A stretch of 64,000 bases of DNA from positions 18,890,873 through 18,954,872 of the forward strand of contig NW_024044681.1 of the NCBI RefSeq assembly GCF_014851395.1, written 5' to 3'. Shown here piece after piece: positions 57,520 through 64,000 of the stretch (its first letter is position 1; every line of letters begins with the position of its first letter). The notes beneath the pieces are model-generated. The model ran no database searches. It was given only the letters and a program-made list of their open reading frames with translations, and was not told the DNA's origin. The DNA is from Micropterus salmoides. Taxonomy: Eukaryota > Chordata > Actinopteri > Centrarchiformes > Centrarchidae. The translations under genes were made by a program, and so were the position numbers.

Positions 57520-58024
57520 GGAATTTAACAATATACTTTTCAGCAGTTTAATAGTGAACACCTAGTAACACCTTTGCAACCTTTTAGCAACAGATCAAAA
57601 CAAACAAAACCTATTCTTGATAAATATTTCTTAAGCAGGATGCAAATTTCCTTACAAAACATTTTCTAGCTAACAATAGAAGCTGTCGGGTAAGGTATGC
57701 GGCAAAATGTTCCTGTGACCGTGCAATGATCATCATGACCGAGATTATAAGTACTTCTGAGGCACTAGAAATGTAAATTTGACCATCAAAGATGATGACA
57801 GTTCGTGGGAGTTTTGTTAAACTTTGGAGAGTATGTATTAGAGCAGAAGTGAAGGGTGACACGGGAGTGTGATGTGTGTTTTGTGGGGATAGAGGGGAGG
57901 GTGAAGAAATAGATTTAAAAGGCTATACACCTCATACTGCATATTAAAATACATACACATATACAGTATAGGGAAAAGTTTTGGGGAAGAACTGTGAGAA
58001 AGGCTCCTTTTAGTTCTCCCAGTT
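57520..58024. other. Right part of the minisatellite, then unassigned DNA
   Basis: The AGCAACC-like motifs end at about 57600. Nothing else could be assigned before the Tc1 terminus. Confidence 0.45.
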
Positions 58025-58215
58025 ATACAGTGGGGGAAAAAATTATTTGATCCCTGCTGATTTTGTACATTTGCCCACTGACAAATAAATTATCAGTCTA
58101 TAATTTTAGTGGTAGGTTTATTTGAACAGTGAGAGACAGAATAACAACCCAAAAAATCTGAAAAACGCATGTCAAAAATGTTATAAATTGATTTGCATTT
58201 TATGTAATGTATGTA
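58025..58215 (+). mobile_element. 5' end of a Tc1-like transposon
   Basis: TACAGTGGGGGAAAAAATTA is followed by TTTGATCCCTGCTGATTTTG and AACAGTGAGAGACAGAATAA, the leader of a well-known fish Tc1 family. It stops after about 190 bp, before any coding sequence. Confidence 0.85.
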
Positions 58216-59857
58216 AAGGATTCACTTTTATGCGACTTTGTCAAGAAATCTGTCCAGGTGATCCTGTAGAATGATAATATTAAAATAAATATGGTCATCA
58301 AATGCCATTAAAATAAAAGTTACAATCTACAACTTAATCATGTTTGTTCTGATATCTGCTCCAACAACAGACTGACACTTTGTAAAAAACAAAAAAACAA
58401 AAAGAAAAGTAAAATGCCATGAGCATGGAATGAATTTAACTTTCATAAATAAATCCTGATATTTTGATCACATTCTGTACGGCTTGCAGACAAAGTGCCA
58501 AACAGGGAACGCCAAAGACCAAGCTGTGTATTTGAATGTGCAACTATGATCTAGTGAAAAGTACTAGTGAAAAGTATTTGTAGCATTTTGTAGTATTGCA
58601 AATACAATTATTGGAAATCTTCAGTGCAATCAGTACAATGGAAACATCAAGGCATATGCTGTAATTAGTATATCAAATATGGCAGAGACATGATACTTAA
58701 CAAAATAGCCTTTAACATTGTACAAAATAGTAAATTGTAATTATTAAATTATACAAAGTAAAAAGTTGTGATACTATTTACTTCAGTGTGGGTGAAACTA
58801 ATCTTACAGTCCTGGTTAACCTTACATGAAAGGTAAAGTTCAATACTTTACAGAATACTGTATGTTATTTGTAGAACAAAATGGCACATACTGACCTTTA
58901 TCTGTGATTGTTTAAATACACAGGCTGTCTTTCACACTGAATCTATATTCTTGTTTTTAAAGGAGAAACACAGAAAGAAGGAGCAAATGAAAGAGTCCAT
59001 CAGCAGTCCTTCATGTCTGTGCCCTGCGCTCGTAAAAACTTGTTCCGACAGGGTTACAAGCGCTATGAATCCCTGTTTATGAAACTAACCAGGCCTCTGT
59101 TACAGTGTTCACTCCACAGTTAGCTGTGCAAAAAGCCAGTTTATTATCTCAAAATGAAATATTCTTTATTTCTTACCGCATCATTATATTTGGCCTTTGT
59201 CTGACTCACAGGCTATTTTCTCTCCGCTTTGCATCTGCTCGTTTTTTGGCAGAGTTGCTGGAAACAAATTGCTATTTCCCACATGAAAGGTCATGGCTTT
59301 GAAAAAAACAACTGTAAGCTTTTAAAATGATGTTAAGCTAGTGAGACTGAAGAAAGCATAAGGTGGCAATGCTTTAGAATTTGACAATGAGCAGAAACAG
59401 TGTTGCACTCACAAGAAAGAACATTTCACCATCCATTTTTGTTTAAGTAAAAAGGGGATGGAAATGCAATGATATAATGGGGCCAAACAGTAGGTGGTTG
59501 CATATTTTTTTAATACCTCTCCTGGAAAATGGAGATGTATTTAAGCCTTTTGAAGGTGCTGCCGGTAACAATTGGTGATGTTATTTGTGCTCTATACTTT
59601 TTCTATACTTCTAAATTCAAGCAATGACACCTGGGAAGTTTCAAGGTAACAACATTGCTTTTAATTACACAGCTGCAGGTTGATATCCTCAAAGAATCCT
59701 GAAATACTTGAACTCGAACCACAAATTGCTCCTGATTACTGTGCCATTGGGGGGGGGTGTGTGAATGTTCTGATGACCTCTTGGCACCTTGCACTGTAGC
59801 CTCTGTCATCAGTGTATGTGTAACTGTATGTGAATGGGGTGAATGTGACATAATAGT
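58216..59857. other. 1.6-kb interval without recognised genes
   Basis: AT-rich, with no motif or repeat terminus recognised. Confidence 0.4.
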
Positions 59858-60217
59858 TGTCACCGTCCTGGCCCTTTAAGGACGGTGGTGGGATGGGAAA
59901 CAGGAAGAAAAACAAGTGTGTGATCTGCTAACGTGGCTGGGAAGAGTAAGTTAAAAACTGTTCAGCTAGTGGGTGAGACTGACAAAAACAAGCTCTGGTG
60001 AAGTGCCGACGAGCTGTGTAATGTGTGAATTACTGCTGTAAAGGAGAAATAAAGTTCCTGCTGACGAACGCTGCAACGACGTCTTCTTCATGTTAATGAC
60101 TGGCAGAGTGGCCCGGACTGCTAAAGCTAGTTACCAGCTGCGAGCCAGACTAAGTTAATCATTGAACGCCAGTCTGTTCTCAACTACGGTTCTGAGCAGA
60201 AAGCTGGGAAGGTAACA
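59858..60217 (+). mobile_element. Retroviral-type long terminal repeat (360 bp)
   Basis: The block starts TGTCACC and ends GGTAACA, giving TG...CA ends with a near-perfect 7-bp terminal inverted repeat. AATAAA lies at 60048-60053, as expected for the R/U5 side. A primer-binding site follows one base after the end, which supports a 5' LTR rather than a solo LTR. No second LTR appears in the window. It is an old endogenous retrovirus or retrotransposon copy. Confidence 0.8.
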
Positions 60218-60218
60218 C

Positions 60219-60236
60219 TGGGGGATCGTCCGGGAT
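60219..60236 (+). promoter_or_regulatory. Primer-binding site, proline tRNA type
   Basis: TGGGGGATCGTCCGGGAT matches 17 of 18 bases of the standard proline-tRNA primer-binding site used by many vertebrate retroviruses. It is the site where minus-strand DNA synthesis would start. Confidence 0.85.
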
Positions 60237-60632
60237 ATCAACTCTGCAAAGAAGAGGACAGGTGAAGATTCGTCACGGACGGAGGGAGAGAATGACGGCG
60301 CCCGGAGGTAACGTTAACGTTAAAGCTATGGCCGGAGCTAGGAGACTTGCGGAATTAACAAGCCCTAATACTAGCAACAACCCATTCTTGGTGGACATAA
60401 GAGGGACTGCTAGAGAGGATGTGGACTCAAATGAACTTTGGACGTATTGATGAGGTAGACGGCGGTAACCCATTTGTGACCAGTATGGAGCTAACATTAG
60501 CCGCACGTGAAGCCGCGGCCCACACATTAGCCCTGCCACCGAGTGTAGCGTGGCCGCCCACCCCACCGTCCTCAGTGTTGGCTAACGCCTTTTCGGATAT
60601 CAGCAGAGCGGCAATTTGCAGCGGATGGTGAG
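60237..60632 (+). other. GC-richer leader or coding remnant between LTR and LINE
   Basis: The composition changes to GC- and CpG-rich. Two overlapping frames (about 60292-60450 and 60419-60631) are alanine/proline-rich with no named domain. This could be the start of the retroelement's internal region or the upstream part of LINE ORF1. I cannot separate the two. Confidence 0.4.
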
Positions 60633-61402
60633 TTGAATGTAGGGGCTTCCTATAAAAAAGATTGTGATTTCTCCCGAAATGTCACATCCACTCCAGCTAC
60701 ACATTACGGGACTGGAAACGGCCTAAGCCAGGCTGCCGCTCTAGTCGCCAGCAGCGCAATAGTTATTGTTACTGCTACTCCAACACAACACTCGGCAGCT
60801 CACACACTCCATCCTCAGTCCGCACGCAGTGTTGAAGCAGATTCTGCTCAGTCCTGCTCTGGAACCACACAACCGGCATCTCCTCGTCCCCTTTTCTCCC
60901 CAACCACACTAATAATTGGTGACTCCATAACTAGAAACCTCCGTTTCTTTAACGCTACCACTCACTGCTTCCCCGGTGCCACCACGGCTGACATTTTAAA
61001 AAAACTCCAGGACCTAATGCCATAGCTCCCGTCCTCCATCACAAGAGTGATAGTCCATGTGGGAACAAATGACACAGCTCTTCAGCAGTCTGAGCTGACA
61101 AAATCAGATTTTAACCGTCTTTTTAACTTTTTAAAGCAGTGTGGAAAGTCCGTTTTTATCTCTGGTCCCATTCCCACAGTTGGTCGCGGTGCTGGCCGCT
61201 TCAGTAGACTCCTTGGCCTCCACGACTGGCTCCAGTCAGCTGCAGGGCTCACGGTGTGTGTTATGTGGATAACTTTAATATTTTCTGGCAAAGAATGTCT
61301 CTTTTTAAGACAGACGGACTTCACCCAAACAAACGGGGCTCAGAAATGTTAGCTGCTCACATACAGCATGTGGTGCGGTCCACACATGACTTACCTGAAT
61401 GA
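60633..61402 (+). pseudogene. LINE ORF1 with SGNH-type esterase domain, CR1/L2-like
   Basis: A low-complexity N-terminal region (serine, alanine and threonine-rich) leads into an esterase domain. Block I is LIIGDSITRNLRFF (catalytic serine), block III is IVHVGTNDTALQQSEL, and block V is KTDGLHPNKRGSEM (catalytic Asp/His). SGNH esterases are the usual ORF1 domain of CR1/L2-type LINEs and are thought to act on lipid or protein partners of the RNP. An in-frame TAG interrupts the frame at 61023-61025, and a frameshift occurs near 61258. The natural end is TGA at 61400-61402. ORF2 follows in the same orientation. Confidence 0.85.
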
Positions 61403-61660
61403 CTAATCACTCATGCAGCACACCTGGACACACTACCGGTCACTGAACAGATCTCTGCCTCACTGCCACTAACAACTGTCTCCACCTGCTGGCATGTAAA
61501 GCCATCTGCTCCCAGCACTGTTCCAAAGACTTCTCTTCCTGTCATCATCACGCATAGACCAGTAAACCAAAATGTGCACATCCCACACAGAAATAATAGT
61601 AAACTCTTAAGGATTAGGACAACTGCACCAACTCCAGCACCAAGAACAAACTCATTTAAA
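61403..61660 (+). other. Inter-ORF region of the LINE
   Basis: Threonine- and proline-rich translations without a domain link ORF1 to ORF2. It may hold the ORF2 N-terminus. Confidence 0.5.
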
Positions 61661-64000
61661 ATGACTCAATGTGAGATCACTGTCAAGTAAGACTTTTATC
61701 TTAAATGATTTTATCTTGTCTGCAAATCTAGATTATATGTTTTTAACTGAATCCTGGTTGCAAATGAATGACTATAGCCAGCTAGCTGAACTGTGTCCGC
61801 CTCAATATGATTGTTTTAGTCAACCGAGGGTCAGTGGTCGTGGTGGTGGGCTAGTGAGCGTGTATAGGAAAAATTTTAAATGTCATCAAGTACGCTGTGA
61901 TGAATTTAACTCTTTTGAAGTTCTCACTCTTAAAGTTGGAGGGCTGCAACCTATCATATTTGTTATAATTTATCGCCCCCCAAAACATTTTTAACAGAAC
62001 TTCCTGAATTTTTATCTACTCTGGTTTGAAATTATGACAGAATTGTTCTTTGTGGCGATTTTAATAATCATGTTGATGACCCCACCAATGTTAATGCAAC
62101 TGACTTTTTAAATATGGCCACTTCTTTTAACTTCAAACAACACGTCAAAGGGCAAACACATAACCGTGGTACACTGGACTTTTTACCCTGGGTGTCAGCA
62201 TTTCCTCGGTGGAATTAGTGGACATGACCATATCTGACCACAGATGTATTGTTTTTAGCTGCGATTGGCCTGTTACTCATGCCGCCTCACCAAGCTCCGT
62301 GTGTTCTCGCATCTTTAATGAACAAAGTGTTTCAAAGTTTTGCGCATTCTTTCAGAGCCAAAGCCAACACCTGTCTGATTCCAACACCAACAATCTGGTC
62401 GATCACTTCAATCATATCTGCTTGTCGTCACTAAATATTACTACTCCTAGGTTAGGCCTACGTCTAAAGCTAGTAAGCAACCCTGGATAAATGACAGCAT
62501 TCGCAGCCTAAAAAGGAATGCAGGAAAGCAGAGCGCAGATGGAAAAAATCCAGTCTCCAAGTCCATTACCTCAGTCTGAAGGATTTATTAATTAACTACA
62601 ATAACATGGTTAAGGATGCGAGAACACATTATTTGTCTGAACTCATTACTACACATAAACACAATCCCAGGTTTCTGTTTAAGACTGTGGATCAACTGGT
62701 AAACCCAACCCTCCCTGTGCCTCAGCTGGAAGTAATGATGACTGAATTGTTTTTATCTTATTTTACTAATAAGGTGGTGTCAATCAGAGCCTCTATTACC
62801 CCCGCAGCCTCTTACTCAGAGGTTCCTCACCAGCAACAAGAGAGTTTTAACCAGTTTTATCTCATCGACTTGTCTGAGCTTTTAAAAACAGTATCACAAA
62901 TGAGAGTGTCCTCCAGCCCACTTGATGTAATACCTACAAAGTTTTTACTGAAAGTAATAGATTCTGTAGGGCCCCATTTGATCTCTGTTTTCAACAGCTC
63001 CCTATCTACTGGTTGTGTCCCTGATTATTGTAAAACGGCTTGCGTGAACCCACTTTTAAAGAAACCTGGTTTAGATCCCTCCCTCCCACATAATTTCAAA
63101 ATTGCCTTTTATTGCAAAGATTCTAGAAAAATTGTGTCCAAACAGCTGCTCACTGTACTGGAAAATAACAAAATATTTGAAAAGTTTCAATCTGGTTTCA
63201 GGAAGTACCACAGCACTGAGACTGCCCTGCTTAAAGACACCAATGACCTTTTAATGTCTGCTGATGAAGGCATGTGCCCAGTCCTGGTACTCCTGGACCT
63301 TAGCGCTGCTTTTGACACCATTGATCACAACATCATGTTAGACAGACTGAGGCACTGGGTGGGGATCTCTGGTACTGCCCTAGAAAAGTTTTGCGTGTCT
63401 GTAAACAACTATGTCTCTTCGTTCTGTCCAGTTAAATATGGTGGGCCTCAGGGGTTGGTCTTAGGACCCATTTTGTTTTCCTTGTATCTGCTTCCCCTTG
63501 GACATATTATCCGTAAACATGGTATTTCTTTTCATATTTATGCTGATGACACACAAATGTACTTGCCCGTCAGATCCACAGACCCTGGAATGCTGAATTC
63601 ACTTAACAACTGCCTTTGTGAAGTTAAAAAATGGATGTCAAATAATTTCCTCCAGCTGAATTCAGACAAAACAGAAATCCTGGTCATCGGGTCCCAGCAG
63701 ATGGCAAAACAAATACTGCCATCTGCTGGTTCCCTAGTAAAACACATTAAGCCTGTGGCAAAGAACCTTGGTGTTTGGTTTGATAGTAATTTAAATTTCG
63801 AGCAGCACACCACAAAGCTTGTTCATGTTTTTATCAACTTAGAAATATAGCAAAAATTCAATCTATGTTAACTTTTAAGGACACCGAGACCATTTTACAC
63901 GCCTTCATCTCATCACGCCTGGATTATTGCAATAGCCTTTTCACTTGTTTAACCCAAAAATCTACTGATCGACACCAGACTGTCCAGAACTCAGCTGCCA
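61661..64000 (+). pseudogene. LINE ORF2: AP endonuclease and reverse transcriptase, cut by window edge
   Basis: ORF2 would nick DNA and reverse-transcribe the element's RNA at the nick. The endonuclease (61661-62240) shows MFLTESWLQ, RGGGLVSVYRKNF, IYRPPK, LCGDFNNHVDD and ISDHRCIVFS (catalytic Asp-His). The linker carries NDSIRSLKRE and KDARTHYLSELI. The reverse transcriptase lies in a 414-codon open frame (62606-63850). It has PLDVIPTKFLLK, FQSGFRKYHSTETALL, LLDLSAAFDTIDH, GPQGLVLGPILFSLYL and the catalytic YADD at 63539-63550. A frameshift at about 63829 moves the continuation (RLDYCNSLF, VQNSAA) to another frame that stays open to the window edge. Further shifts lie at about 61990, 62030 and 62480. 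It is a 5'-extended, inactive copy. Confidence 0.92.

Overview
This window is vertebrate, and almost certainly teleost, nuclear DNA. It is AT-rich and has no bacterial-style gene packing. It is filled with repeat families typical of ray-finned fish: Tc1-like elements with fish-type termini, many hAT elements with TAGGGCTG or CAGNG ends, CR1/L2-type LINEs, and an endogenous retroviral LTR. I found no convincing host protein-coding gene, tRNA or rRNA. The coding capacity that can be recognised belongs to transposable elements, most of them decayed. Family names come from recognising termini and protein motifs by eye; no database was searched.

Layout. 1-21654: two decayed Tc1 transposase copies (1131-2181; 12118-13640, split by a GC-rich insertion), a truncated Tc1 end (15198), broken LINE pieces (7305-7795, 8508-8760), several MITE-like elements (14423-14714, 17847-18361) and a hAT element with duplicated target (19226-20058). 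21663-31998: a 10.3-kb composite locus bounded by hAT-type ends and a perfect 8-bp target duplication, GATACATG. Inside it, long inverted repeats (21783-22078 and 28243-28438, flanked by direct ACAG) enclose two convergent multi-exon pseudogenes. One encodes a transposase-like protein (+). The other encodes a protein with a cysteine-rich domain like the cytoplasmic tail of the P2X7 receptor (-). A Tc1 fragment lies near the left arm, and a second hAT with its own target duplication CCCGTTTC lies in the right flank.

32007-44890: mostly nested repeats. These are a hAT (36243-36944), a TTAA-type element with a smaller TIR element inside (37375-39151), a 675-bp TIR element (39654-40328), and two inverted copies of an LTR-like repeat, one carrying a hAT that itself carries a small TIR element and the other lying inside a hAT. 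44891-58024: long quiet stretches with a 67-bp higher-order minisatellite (49054-49262), a hAT (51677-52496), a LINE 3' end (52505-53500), and a hAT inserted into an AGCAACC-type minisatellite (56150-57511). 58025-64000: a Tc1 end, a retroviral-type LTR with a proline-tRNA primer-binding site (59858-60236), then a CR1/L2 LINE with esterase-type ORF1 and endonuclease/reverse-transcriptase ORF2 that runs off the right edge.

The genes do not form a host pathway. The two genes of the 21.8-28.4 kb element look like a transposase plus an accessory gene in one mobile unit, and this is the most interesting part of the window.
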